Positions 7,539 to 17,600 of a DNA stretch of 45,949 bases are shown piece by piece; position 1 is the stretch's first letter, and each line of letters opens with the position of its first letter. The notes below the pieces were generated by a model, which was not told the origin of the DNA, did not search any database, and was given only the letters and a program-made list of their open reading frames with translations. A program made the position numbers and the translations under genes. Source of the DNA: Flavobacteriales bacterium (GTDB lineage Bacteria > Bacteroidota > Bacteroidia > Flavobacteriales > PHOS-HE28). The stretch lies in contig SSGN01000012.1 of the NCBI GenBank assembly GCA_008016945.1, positions 1 through 45,949 on the forward strand, read 5' to 3'.

Positions 7539-10500
7539 CGCACCACCGTGATGTTACCCTTGTTGAAGTACGCCTGCCCATCCACGCAGGTGGCGGATAG
7601 GTGGTACACGAAGACCGCGGGATCCACCGGCTTGCCTTCGAACAGGCCATCCCATCCGTGGTCGGGCCGGGTGCTTTCGAACACTTTCTCGCCCCACCGG
7701 TCGAAGACCATGAACTGCATGGAAGCGATGTTGCGGCCACGGACGTAGAGCACGTCGTTCTGTCCGTCGCCATTGGGCGTGAAGGTGTTGGGAACGAAGA
7801 TGTCGGGACCGTCGCAGATCAGTTCACGCACCTCCACCAGGACCTGCGCATCCTTGGCACATACGCCATCGGACACCTGCACGGTGAATAACGTGGTGGC
7901 CGTGATCGAGGCCGTGGGATCGGCAATGGCATCGTTGCTCACCAGGCCGGATGGTGTCCATTGGTACATCAGCCCCGAGGGGAAGGCCTCCAGCTGCACG
8001 GTGCCCGCACCGATGAGAAGAGGAGGTGTGGCGGTGGCGAGGATCGTGGTCCCATCCAACGGGGATACCACCACCTGGGTCGAATCGCTCCACGTACAAC
8101 CGGTAGGGGTGGTCACCTCGACATGGAACATGGTGCTGGTGGGCGCTTGGATCCAGATCCGTGCGGTGCCCTGCCCGGACCGGATGAGGTCCTCTGGGGT
8201 CCAGTGGATCGTGGAGCCAGGGTCGGCCCCGAAGAGCATGACCGCACCGGTGTCCCCGGCACAGAGCGCTTCCACAGGCTGCAGGTGGATGCCACCGAGC
8301 GAAAGGTCGATGAACACACTGTCCAATGCACCACAGGCGTTGCCCGTGGGGCGAACGTAGAACCAGGCGTCGTGCGTGATGGTTGCGGTCGCGGTACTAT
8401 CCTCGGCGACCGTGTTGAGCATGTCGCTGAACTGGGACGATGATGACCAATGGAAGCCGGAGGTGGAGCCGTTCCCGGTGGCTACGAGTTGCGTGGTGGC
8501 CGAGGGGCCGCAAAGGTGTTGGTCGGGGCCTGCATCGATGGTGGCCGTGGCAACGGTGATGGTCTGCTGTACGGTGGTACTGCAAGTGCCATTGCTGATC
8601 GTGAGGGTATAGGTCGTGCTGCTTGGCGGTGTGGCCACCGGATTGGGGACATGGGTGTTGCTCAGACCAACGGCGGGTGTCCATTCATAGATGATGTCTG
8701 GCGCTGTGATCGGGGTGATCCCGATCTGTGCGCTCTGTCCCGGGCAAAGGGTGGTATCAGGAAGGTCATACGAGCCCAGACCAAGGACCACCACCTGCCT
8801 GTATGTGGTATCGCTGTGGTTGCAGGTGACTTCGTTGGTTGCGATCAGCCGCACGGTGTACACCCCGGGTTGCGGATACACATGATCGGGTGCGGGGTCG
8901 GTGCTGGAGGTGTTGTCGCCGAAGTCCCACTGGTAACTGGCTGCGCCATAGCTCAGGTTCGTGAAGGAAACGGGGGCGGGCAGGCAGTTCACGGTGCTGT
9001 TGAAGTCGGCCACCACGATGGGGAAGTCCATGTCGAACTTGAATACCGCGTTGTTGCACAGGCCGCTGTTGTTCGTTGGACTCCAGGCCAGGCCATCGGG
9101 CGCAATGGGTAGGTCGGAGGATCCGCCGCAGCCGGCACATACGCTTTGGTAGATACGGCCCCTCCGGTCGAAACGGCTGGTGCCGCCATCCACATGTTCA
9201 GCACTGATGCTTCCACCGAAGAAGGTGGCGTAGTACAGGTCGCTCAGGTCGGTGTCGAACACGGCGAGATAGAAGTCGTTGCCGTCGGTGGTGGCTTGGA
9301 ATGCATCGGCGGTCACGGGCAGGCCGGCGGTGCTCAACGATCCGCTCTGGATGGTACTGCCCCAGCCGCTTACGTAGATCTTGTTGCAATAGTCCACCAG
9401 AAAAGCGCTGGGTGAAATATCCGGCAGTCCATCGCCCTGGCCGAAGCGGGTGCTGAGCAGGATCGTGCTCAAGGAGGGGTTGAGCTTGGTGATGAACTGC
9501 CCGGCATTGGGCACACTGTAGGGTGCGTTCACGATGAAACTGGTGCTGGGTGCCTGCGTCTGGCCGAACAGGTAGATGTCGCCCTGTTGGTCAAGGTCGG
9601 CGAAATAGCATTGGTCGTACGCCGGGCTGCCGAAGTACGTGCAGGCCAGGACCGTGGAGCCATCGGCATCGAGGTGGGCCACGAAGCCATCGGCGATACC
9701 GCCTTGGAAGGTGACCTGTAGGGCGTTCGCGGTCACCGGCAGGTCGGGACTGCGCGTGCCTCCAGCGATGTAGATGCCATCCGTGCCATCCAACTCGATG
9801 TTGTACACGGCGTCGGCCTGCGAACCGCCGAAGTAGGAGCACCAGAACAGGGTGGATAGCGAGGCGTCCATCTTCACCAGCACACCGTCCTGCCCCCCCC
9901 CGCCAAAGGTCGGTTGAACGGCCCCGTTGGTCACCGGCAGATCGGCGCTGGCGGTGCTGCTCACGATGTATACGTTGTCATGGCTGTCCAGTAGCACCTC
10001 GCCACGGATCTCGTCGGCATAGTTGAACTTCAGGCCGGCGGCGGTGTTCATGCCATCGTTCCCCGTGCCGCCGAAGTAGGTGCTGGCCACCAGGTCGGTT
10101 CCGGCGGCGTTCAGCCGAGCGACCACGATATCCGAACCATTGGGGTAGTTGGCACCGATGCCATTGGTGAGGTTCAACGCTGTGCCACCATTGAACGATG
10201 TGTCGAAGGAGTTTGACGTGACGGGGAAGTCGATCGAGCTGGTCGTGCCATAGACGAAGAGCTCATCATTGGTGTTCACCACCAGGCTATGGGGGAGCTC
10301 ATCGCTGCTGCCGCCCAGGTACGTGCTCCAGATCAATGCCGTCCCCGTGGTGTCGTATTTCGTAAGGGCCATGTCGATGCCGTCATGGAGACCATGGCCG
10401 CCAGCATGCACCACTTGATAGGCTCCGAGGGTGGTGGGGTAACCCTGTCCGAAAGCCGAGCTGCCGCTATACAGGAATCCATCGCGATCGAAAGTGGCGG

Positions 10501-11275
10501 TATAGCCGAAGTTGTTGGCGAACGAGCCGGAGTATGTGCTGAATACCAAAGTGGGGTCGATCACCACGGGGTGTTCCGGGTCGTACGGGCCAAGCTGGAA
10601 GCCGATCCCATCGGCCGTGCTTCGATAGGTGCAGGAGACCACTTTTCGTTCGCCCGCGATCTCTTGGTAGGCGATCGGGATGCGCTCAATGAACTCTCCC
10701 AGCGATGTGCGTAAGGTGAGCTGTTCCGGCGCCACGGAGATGGCGTCGACACCATCGTAGGTGAAGACGATCTGGGTAGGGTCCGCCCCAGGTCCGATGA
10801 TCAGATCGTATTTGACCCCATTGTTCGCTACACGTGTGCGGAGGTCGATGCCTTGGTGGATGTGATGTTGGACCACCGCACTGAAGGCGTGGCATTGCCG
10901 TCCCCAATGTTCGGGGTCATTGCCGATCAAGTAGTTGTAGGTGCCGCGGCGGACCCCTGTGGATTCGATGCGCCGGGCCGGTCGGGTGCCAAGGAAGCGT
11001 AACCTGAAGGCGTGGTGCCGTACGGACGTGGGGGCGGTGGTCCCGGCATGGATATGGGCATGGGCGGTGGCCTCCATGGCCTCCTGGTCGAAGCGGTCGA
11101 TCAGGATGGAACCCCGTTCGAGCCACACGGTCGCTCCGGCCAGCTCAGCACGGTGGGTGACGGCATCAGGCCACTGCCCGCGGTTCTCGATCAGCCCGGG
11201 CCCCTGCTGTGCGATCGCCCGTACGGCCACCAAGGTCACGAGCAACGCGAGCCACGTTCGGAGCATCCGCTGCAT
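7535..11275 (-). CDS. T9SS type B substrate with SBBP repeats and PKD domain (module 2)
   Basis: Large secreted surface protein, 1,246 aa from the ATG at 11275 (a GTG two codons upstream is possible). Using the longer numbering: signal peptide 1-24 ending RAIAQ; an N-terminal domain (about 28-245) beginning LIENRGQWPD, typical of Bacteroidota proteins with beta-propeller repeats; SBBP-type repeats (about 250-730; recurring LDGTDGIYIAGGTRSPDLPVT patterns); a PKD domain (about 765-840; YQWDFGDNTSSTDP); Ig-like modules; and a type B sorting domain at 1160-1248 (FTPNGDGQNDVLYV, VFDRWGEKVFES, ending ITVVR). The family is exported by T9SS and retained on or released from the surface. The stop overlaps the next start by 4 bp, coupling it to PorP/SprF. 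A 9-base G tract in the coding strand is noted separately. Confidence 0.93.
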   Translation of the reverse strand: MQRMLRTWLALLVTLVAVRAIAQQGPGLIENRGQWPDAVTHRAELAGATVWLERGSILIDRFDQEAMEATAHAHIHAGTTAPTSVRHHAFRLRFLGTRPARRIESTGVRRGTYNYLIGNDPEHWGRQCHAFSAVVQHHIHQGIDLRTRVANNGVKYDLIIGPGADPTQIVFTYDGVDAISVAPEQLTLRTSLGEFIERIPIAYQEIAGERKVVSCTYRSTADGIGFQLGPYDPEHPVVIDPTLVFSTYSGSFANNFGYTATFDRDGFLYSGSSAFGQGYPTTLGAYQVVHAGGHGLHDGIDMALTKYDTTGTALIWSTYLGGSSDELPHSLVVNTNDELFVYGTTSSIDFPVTSNSFDTSFNGGTALNLTNGIGANYPNGSDIVVARLNAAGTDLVASTYFGGTGNDGMNTAAGLKFNYADEIRGEVLLDSHDNVYIVSSTASADLPVTNGAVQPTFGGGGQDGVLVKMDASLSTLFWCSYFGGSQADAVYNIELDGTDGIYIAGGTRSPDLPVTANALQVTFQGGIADGFVAHLDADGSTVLACTYFGSPAYDQCYFADLDQQGDIYLFGQTQAPSTSFIVNAPYSVPNAGQFITKLNPSLSTILLSTRFGQGDGLPDISPSAFLVDYCNKIYVSGWGSTIQSGSLSTAGLPVTADAFQATTDGNDFYLAVFDTDLSDLYYATFFGGSISAEHVDGGTSRFDRRGRIYQSVCAGCGGSSDLPIAPDGLAWSPTNNSGLCNNAVFKFDMDFPIVVADFNSTVNCLPAPVSFTNLSYGAASYQWDFGDNTSSTDPAPDHVYPQPGVYTVRLIATNEVTCNHSDTTYRQVVVLGLGSYDLPDTTLCPGQSAQIGITPITAPDIIYEWTPAVGLSNTHVPNPVATPPSSTTYTLTISNGTCSTTVQQTITVATATIDAGPDQHLCGPSATTQLVATGNGSTSGFHWSSSSQFSDMLNTVAEDSTATATITHDAWFYVRPTGNACGALDSVFIDLSLGGIHLQPVEALCAGDTGAVMLFGADPGSTIHWTPEDLIRSGQGTARIWIQAPTSTMFHVEVTTPTGCTWSDSTQVVVSPLDGTTILATATPPLLIGAGTVQLEAFPSGLMYQWTPSGLVSNDAIADPTASITATTLFTVQVSDGVCAKDAQVLVEVRELICDGPDIFVPNTFTPNGDGQNDVLYVRGRNIASMQFMVFDRWGEKVFESTRPDHGWDGLFEGKPVDPAVFVYHLSATCVDGQAYFNKGNITVVR
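9893..9901. repeat. Nine-base C/G homopolymer inside a coding sequence
   Basis: Nine consecutive C on the plus strand (nine G in the coding sense) encode a Gly run at about residue 460 of the SBBP protein. A one-base slip would truncate the protein before its sorting domain, so the tract could act as a phase-variation switch, though a chance run is also plausible at this GC content. Confidence 0.6.
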
Positions 11276-11303
11276 GGACACGAATGTACCGCAACGGACA
11301 ACA

Positions 11304-11502
11304 ATACCATTGGGACATTCAATAGCGGCCGAAGATGCGCGGCTATTCTTTCACAGGCCGATCCCGGAGGTCCGTTCCAATGCCGATGGCGTGGACCGTA
11401 GGGAGCGAAGCTACCGTGGGCTGGACCTACGGAACAGGTCTCGCGGAGAAGGCATGGGAAAAGAGCAAGCGGACCGGATGGTATTGGATGTCCAAATGGT
11501 AT
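11304..11502 (+). repeat. Dispersed repeat element, copy A (partner at 25633-25808)
   Basis: About 200 bp of non-coding DNA between the PD40-PKD-OmpA gene and the SBBP gene that closely matches 25633-25808 in the same orientation. Block 1 (11304-11357, 54 bp) matches with three differences and holds an imperfect palindrome, ATAGCGGC to GCGGCTAT. Block 2 (11389-11502) also aligns closely, with a 2-base gap. The blocks are separated by 31 bp here and 6 bp in copy B. In block 2, CCGTAGG (11396-11402) can pair with CCTACGG (11426-11432), enclosing a small GGGAGC-GAA-GCTACC hairpin. In copy B both arms change together and keep pairing. Orientation here is given as on the plus strand. It may be a small palindromic mobile element or a structured RNA; I do not recognise a known family. 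Confidence 0.75.
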
Positions 11503-11537
11503 GCAGCACGCGCTTGGCGCGGAAACGCACCAAGCGT

Positions 11538-13727
11538 TCAGCGGGTCTTCTGGAAGGCCTGCTGCTCGTCCTTCACCGTTAACCGGAACTCCACCCTGCG
11601 GTTCAGGGATCGGCCCTCCTCGGTCTTGTTGGAGGCGATCGGCTGGTTCTTGCCATGCCCGATCGGTACCAAGCGGTCAGCGGCAATGCCGTTGGTTGTG
11701 AGGAAGGCCTCCACGCGCTGGGCGCGCTGTTGGGACAGATCAAGGTTGTAGGCCCCCCCTCCGACGTTGTCGGTGTGTGCCTCGATCACCAGTTGCAGTT
11801 CGGGATACTGGCGCATCAGGCTCAATACCTGTTCCAGGGTCTGGCCGGAATCATCTTGGAGGTCCGCGCTCTTGTAGGCGAAGTGGATGGCATTGGTGCG
11901 GAGCCGGGTATGGTGCAGGTCCTGGACGCTGGCGAAGTCGAGTTTGCTCAGGTCCATCAGCTTGTCCACCTGCAGCACATGCACCTCGGCATCGAGGAAC
12001 TGGAGTTCCTTCACCTTTTTGAAGACCTCGTAGAGTTCGTCCATGTTCTTGGCTTCGCCCACGGAGTAGGTGTACATCCCCCGTGCTGGATCGAACCGTT
12101 CCACCACCCGATACAGTTTCCTGATCTCACTGAACTTGGGGTCGTCCAGACTCATCCGTTCCTTGGTGGCGAACAGTTCCACGGCAAAGGCCACGTCGCC
12201 CATGGCGTCGGCGGTCATGCCGAATTGATCAAAGGGCAGTTCCTGGAACTCGAAGCTGTGCGAGCGCCCGAACAAGTCCTGGTACTCGGCCACCACGGTC
12301 TGGTCCTCGTGGTCGTGGAAGCGGTCCAGGACCACCAGCTCGCGCGTATTGCATCGGTTGGTGATCACACCTTCCGCGTTCGCCTTGGAGAGGATATCGA
12401 GTTTCACCGTATAGGTGCCAGCGGCTTTGAAGGCATGAAGCACCTTGTTCCCGGTCAATGTGGTGCCATCGCCCAGGCTCCAGTGGTATTCAGCGGCCGC
12501 CATGTCGGGCAAATGGCTTTTATAGGCATCCAACGCCAGCTTGCGCCCGGTGCGGATGGTGTCTGGCGCGTTTATCCATGCTTGTGCCACATCCTCCACC
12601 ACCAGGTCGTGCGCGTTCAACGTATGGAAGATCGTACCGGTCTTTCTGTCCACCAGTAAGGAGCGAACAAGGTAGTTGCCCGGTGCGGTATAGCAATGGT
12701 CGGCTTTAAGATCCGTTACGCGGTTGCCGTCGCCCAGGTCCCAAACATGGTCGAGTGGGAGGCTGCTAGTAGCGGCATGTGGTTTCGCCTTGAACGAATA
12801 GCAGTAGTTGTTCGGTCGTTGAGGAACACATTCCCTGAATTTCGGAACGGTGTAGGTGAAGGCTTGGATCCTGTCCACGCCGGAACGATCGGAGCTGTAG
12901 TATCCGGAGCGTCCATCAGGACGGAAGGTGATGTGGATGTCGGAGCCAGGAGAGTTGATCGGCTCGGGCATCGCCTCGGGGCGCTGCCACGAACCACCGG
13001 AGGGCTGTGCCTGGTAGATGTCCAGCTTTCCGGATCCTCCCGGTCGGTCACTGGCGAAGTACAATGTCCCGTCTGGCCCGAAGGAAGGGAATGCTTCGTT
13101 GCCTGGACCGTTCACCAGCGGACCCAGGTTCTGCGGTTCGCTCCAACCGGTCTCGAGCCGGTCGGATCGGTATAGGTCAACTCCGCCGAGGCCACCTGGT
13201 CTATCACTGGCGAAGATCAAGGTGTGGCCATCCATGCTCATGGCCGGATGCATGGTGGAGTATTTGGTGTGGTTGTGCTCGAACGGTATGGGTGCGGTCC
13301 AGGTGCCGTGGTCGAGGGTCGCGAAATAGAGGCCCAACGCACCATCCGAACGAAGGTTCGAGAGTTTCTTCGGAAGTGCCAGGTTCCGGGTGAAGCAGAT
13401 GGCTTTTCCGTTGTCGTAGAACGAAGCCGGACCTTCGTTCACCGGCGTGGTCAGGTTGGCGCTGAACAGGGTTGGTGAACGCATGGCGCCATGATCCAAT
13501 GGCATCCAATAGAGGTCGGCCAGAGGCTTTCCTGTGTCGGCATCCTTGAAAGCGATGGTGGTACTGGTCTCCCGGATGGAACAGAAAACGAAGCCCGAGT
13601 CCAAAAGCACCGGCGCATAGTCCTCGGTGTAGGCACCAAGGTCCAGCGGCTTCACCTCAATGACCCCCTGTGCTACAAGGTGTAGGGATAGGAAGCTCGC
13701 GTAGGCAATGGAGAGGGAACGTTCCAT
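11538..13727 (-). CDS. PD40-PKD-OmpA family envelope protein (module 1)
   Basis: Predicted periplasmic/outer-membrane protein of 729 aa. It has a short signal peptide (about 1-20, ending HLVAQ), PD40 propeller blades (about 90-285; FASDRPGGLGGVDLYRSDR and FASDRPGGSGKLDIYQAQ), two PKD domains (about 305-380, VWDLGDGNRV; about 395-450, YHWSLGDGTTL) and a canonical C-terminal OmpA domain (about 605-720; IEAHTDNVGGGAYNLDLSQ, then GRSLNRRVEF) that should bind peptidoglycan. The ATG overlaps the PorP/SprF stop by one base (TGATG), so the two genes are translationally coupled. Together they follow the giant type B substrate. I infer that the protein anchors or regulates the partner PorP/SprF at the cell wall; the family role in motility or T9SS is known only for relatives such as PorE. 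Confidence 0.9.
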   Translation of the reverse strand: MERSLSIAYASFLSLHLVAQGVIEVKPLDLGAYTEDYAPVLLDSGFVFCSIRETSTTIAFKDADTGKPLADLYWMPLDHGAMRSPTLFSANLTTPVNEGPASFYDNGKAICFTRNLALPKKLSNLRSDGALGLYFATLDHGTWTAPIPFEHNHTKYSTMHPAMSMDGHTLIFASDRPGGLGGVDLYRSDRLETGWSEPQNLGPLVNGPGNEAFPSFGPDGTLYFASDRPGGSGKLDIYQAQPSGGSWQRPEAMPEPINSPGSDIHITFRPDGRSGYYSSDRSGVDRIQAFTYTVPKFRECVPQRPNNYCYSFKAKPHAATSSLPLDHVWDLGDGNRVTDLKADHCYTAPGNYLVRSLLVDRKTGTIFHTLNAHDLVVEDVAQAWINAPDTIRTGRKLALDAYKSHLPDMAAAEYHWSLGDGTTLTGNKVLHAFKAAGTYTVKLDILSKANAEGVITNRCNTRELVVLDRFHDHEDQTVVAEYQDLFGRSHSFEFQELPFDQFGMTADAMGDVAFAVELFATKERMSLDDPKFSEIRKLYRVVERFDPARGMYTYSVGEAKNMDELYEVFKKVKELQFLDAEVHVLQVDKLMDLSKLDFASVQDLHHTRLRTNAIHFAYKSADLQDDSGQTLEQVLSLMRQYPELQLVIEAHTDNVGGGAYNLDLSQQRAQRVEAFLTTNGIAADRLVPIGHGKNQPIASNKTEEGRSLNRRVEFRLTVKDEQQAFQKTR

Positions 13728-14650
13728 CAGAAGTATCGAGGGTCACGTGCGCGCACCCGGTAACCGAATTCGTATTGGAGCATCACCTCGTGCGAACCCA
13801 GATGGTGCGAGGCGAGCCGGGAGAGTCCAAGGTCGTAGGCGTAGCCGATGCGCCACTGGGCGTTCGGTAGCACATCCAACGAGGCTATGAACGCGTCGCC
13901 GGTGCGGTACGAAGCGCCGATCCAGAACCTGTCCTTCACGATCAGGTTGGTGCTCAGGTCGGCTTGTAGGCCACTGGAAGCACGGTATCGGACCAGGGAG
14001 GAAGGCTTCAACTTAAGGTCGTTGTTGAGGGTGAACACATAGCCACCGGTGATCATCGGTTGCAGGTCGGGCTTGCTGTCCGAGAAGCGCCAGCCCTCGC
14101 TGTTCGCTTTGTACCGATGGTGGATGACGAACGGTGCGGAGATGCCGACGAACCAGGTCTTGGAGTGGTAGTACGCACCAGCACTGATGTTCGGACGCAC
14201 TGCGCTGCGTGTGTCCGCAGCGAAAGCCTGGTCTCCGGTCTGTTGGATCGCCAATGAGGTCCATTCACTACGGAGCAAGGTGATGCCGGCACCCACGCCG
14301 AACGCGAGTTTCCCATTTCTAAAGCGGATACGGTACGCATGGTTGGAGAAGAGACCGGTCTCCTGGGTCACACCGATCCTGTCGTTGTATACGAGGATCC
14401 CGAGCCCGAGTTTCTTCCGGGCCATGGGGCTGTGTACGCTCACCATCTGTGTTACCGGTGCACCGTCGAAACCGGTCCATTGGTGGCGATAGGTGAAGTT
14501 GGCCGTGAGGGCATCGCGACTACCGGCGAACGCCGGATTGATCACCAGGCCATTGAACAGGTAATGGCTGGTGAGGGGCGTGTGTTGCCCGTGGAGCAGG
14601 CCGCTCACCAATGCGACGACCAAAGTCGCGATATGACGTAGGATACTCAC
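13727..14650 (-). CDS. PorP/SprF-family type IX secretion membrane protein (module 1)
   Basis: Outer-membrane barrel protein of 307 aa, the family's usual size. It starts at a GTG (14650) and has a clear signal peptide (about 1-22, MSILRHIATLVVALVSGLLH), then the family start HTPLTSHYLFNGLVINPAFAG and repeated amphipathic strands ending in an aromatic-rich tail. The GTGA overlaps the stop of the giant adhesin gene by 4 bp and the stop overlaps the OmpA gene by 1 bp, giving a tightly coupled trio. Relatives (SprF in Flavobacterium johnsoniae) are needed for secretion or attachment of the cognate type B sorting-domain adhesin. By position, its client should be the upstream HYR protein. Confidence 0.93.
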   Translation of the reverse strand: MSILRHIATLVVALVSGLLHGQHTPLTSHYLFNGLVINPAFAGSRDALTANFTYRHQWTGFDGAPVTQMVSVHSPMARKKLGLGILVYNDRIGVTQETGLFSNHAYRIRFRNGKLAFGVGAGITLLRSEWTSLAIQQTGDQAFAADTRSAVRPNISAGAYYHSKTWFVGISAPFVIHHRYKANSEGWRFSDSKPDLQPMITGGYVFTLNNDLKLKPSSLVRYRASSGLQADLSTNLIVKDRFWIGASYRTGDAFIASLDVLPNAQWRIGYAYDLGLSRLASHHLGSHEVMLQYEFGYRVRARDPRYF

Positions 14651-17600
14651 CGCTTGATCACGATGAAGCCGTTGTACGAACGATCCCCACTAAGGTTCAG
14701 GACATAGAAGTAGGTGGCATCTGGCAGGTCCTGCCCACTACCCGATCGGCCATCCCATTCGTTGGCATAGGCCGTGTTCTCGTAGACCAGTTGTCCCCAG
14801 CGGTTGTACACGGTGAGTCGGCTGTCGGGGAATGCCATCATGCCGGTGATCTCGAAGCGGTCGTTCTCCCCATCGCCATTGGGTGAGAAACCTTGCGGGA
14901 TGAAGAGGTCCTTCACGATGATACGTACCGTGTCGGATGAACTGCCACATGGCCCGAGCGTGGCCGTTACCAGGAATGTGTTGGTGCCCGACCCAAGCCC
15001 GTGGACCATGGTCTGTTGTGCCGCTGGTGCCTCGATCATGCCGGCGCCGGAGATCAAGTTCCAGGTGAGGTCGGCCCCGGGTGTGGCCACGGCCATGAGT
15101 GTTGTTGCGTGCGTTACTTCGAGGTACTGGTCGTCCCCGGCCGATACCTCAACGGGGTCCACCTGATCCAGACGCGTGAGTCGCAAGGTGTCGATAGCGA
15201 TACATGCACCTTGCGTAACGGTCCAGCTCAGCAGATGTGTTCCTGGAGCGGCGATCTCGATGGTGGTGGTGGGTGAAGCGGGGTCGTGGAACAGGATCCC
15301 GACCGGTCCGGACCATTGACCCGTGCCAAGAGCAGCGAGCGTGGCGTGCGCGGCGCACACGGTCTGATCCGGACCTGCATCGCTGGAGCATGCCTCCATG
15401 TCCCCTATGCATTCACAGGATGAGTTCCAGGTATCGTTCACCGTTGTAGGGTCGTTGTCGTTGCAGGCGGTGCCGGGGAGGGACGTGCCGTTCACGACTC
15501 CCGCGCAGTCGGTGCAGGTGGCGTTGGGTGTGATGCCCGTGGTTCCTCCGGCGCAGGTCCCGCAGGCGTCGATGGCAGCGGTACCGTTCGCGACCCCAGC
15601 GCAGTCGAAGTTGACCGGCGTACCTACGCACTGGCAACCGGTCGTCCAGGTGTCATTGGTGGTATTGGAGTTGCCGTCGTCGCAAGGAGTGCCGATCGCG
15701 GCAGAGCCGTTGATCACGCCCGCGCAGTCGGTGCAAGCGGCGTTGGGTGTGATGCCCGTGGTTCCTCCGGCGCAGGTTCCGCAGGCATCGATAGCAGCGG
15801 TACCATTCGCGACCCCAGCGCAGTCGAAGTTGACCGGCGTACCCACGCACTGGCAACCGGTCGTCCAGGTGTCATTGGTGGTATTGGAGTTGCCGTCGTC
15901 GCAAGGAGTGCCGATCGCGGCTGTACCGTTGATCACGCCCGCGCAGTCGGTGCAAGCGGCGTTTGGCGTGATGCCCGTGGTTCCTCCGGCGCAGGTCCCG
16001 CAGGCGTCGATGGCAGCGGTACCGTTCGCGACCCCAGCGCAGTCGAAGTTGACCGGCGTACCCACGCACTGGCAACCGGTCGTCCAGGTGTCATTGGTGG
16101 TATTGGAGTTGCCGTCGTCGCAAGGAGTGCCGATCGCGGCAGAGCCATTGATCACACCCGCGCAGTCGGTGCAAGCGGCGTTAGGCGTGATGCCCGTGGT
16201 TCCTCCGGCGCAGGTTCCGCAGGCGTCGATGGCAGCGGTACCACCCACGGTGCCGTTGCAATCGATCTGGACACCCGTGCAGTTGCAGTTCACATCGTAG
16301 GCGTCATTTCCAGTTGCTGCAAGGCCATCGTCGCAAGCCGTGCCCGGAACAACAATGGTCAGGTGAAGCCGATGGGTGACACAGCCGTTCACGGAGTCAT
16401 AGGTGCCTGAGCTGGTAAAGGTCTCACCGTTCAGTGACCAGGTATATGTACTGCAGGCGGTATCGGTCACTTCGATCACGGTCGCCGGGTCTTCCGTTAC
16501 CGTTACCGTGGCGCTGTGCGCAACACAGGGCAGTGTGCCGCTTACGGTATAGGTGTAGGTGCCGGGTGCCATCGTAACAGGATCATAGATCCCGCCCACT
16601 ACCGCACTCGGCCCGGACCATGTTCCGCCAAGGTCTGAAGCACCGAGTTGTGTTGTTAAGGGGACCGGGCTACCATTCGAACAGAGGGACAGCTGGCCAT
16701 CGATACCGGCGTTCGGTTGAATGACGTGGTTGATCGTCATCACAGCGCTATCGGCAGGGCACGTTGCTGTTCCTCCCAACCGGTACCAGTAGGTCATGGA
16801 GCCTCCGGTCGTGTTGGAAGAAGGGGTCACGACCCCTCCTGGGACAATGACATTTCCGGTCCTCATCCACGTTCCGCCAGTTGCCACACCGTTCTGCAAT
16901 AGCGTGTTCAGGTCGAAACTGGATAAGCTGGTACAGAGCGTGGTGTCATTGTCTGGTCCAGCCTCGGGAGCGGCCTCGATCACAATGGATGTGGTGGTCT
17001 GGAATGGGCTGCAACCATTCGTCGCCGGAATGGAGTACCCCACGATATAGGTTCCAGGCGCTGTGGCTTCCAAGTCCACCGAGCCTGTGGCGCTGTTCAG
17101 GCTGAGGCCTGATGTGGAGGAGAAGGTACCTCCCGCGGTGCCGCTGTGTGTGATGTTCGCCACCCCAGAGCCGTGGCAGTACGGGGTGCCAGCATAGGTG
17201 ATCGTGGCGTTGGCAGGATCGTTCACGGTGATCGATATCGAGTCGATGCCCACGCAGCCGGAGCTTCCGATGGCATAGGTGATCAGGTGTGCACCCGCAC
17301 CGGCGATGGCGGGGTCAAATACACCATGGCTCACCCCTTCGCCGCTCCAAGTACCTTCGGCCGGGGAACCGATAAGGGCGATGGCTGCGTTGTTCGAACA
17401 CAGGGGGGCAACGCTGGCGATGTTCACCGATGGTGGGGCGACGATCACGACCGGTTCCGTATGGCTGGTCACACAGGATCCATTGGTGATGGTCTGGGTC
17501 ACTGTATAGGTTCCGGGCTGAGAGGCACCTACGTCGATCACACCTGTGCTGGCATTGATGGTCAGGTTGATGGGGTCGTTCGTGGAGAAGGTTCCGAATG

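Noticed and set aside
11335..11751. Plus-strand open frame over the dispersed repeat as a transposase remnant
   Set aside because: No transposase motif; the frame is not preserved between the two copies and runs into the opposite-strand OmpA gene.
15388..16263. CRISPR-like periodicity
   Set aside because: Units are contiguous 219-bp coding repeats without spacers, and no cas gene is present.
15398..16300. Long open frame on the plus strand (300 codons) with regular repeats
   Set aside because: It is the antisense reading of the 219-bp array in the giant adhesin gene; its repetition simply mirrors the sense strand.
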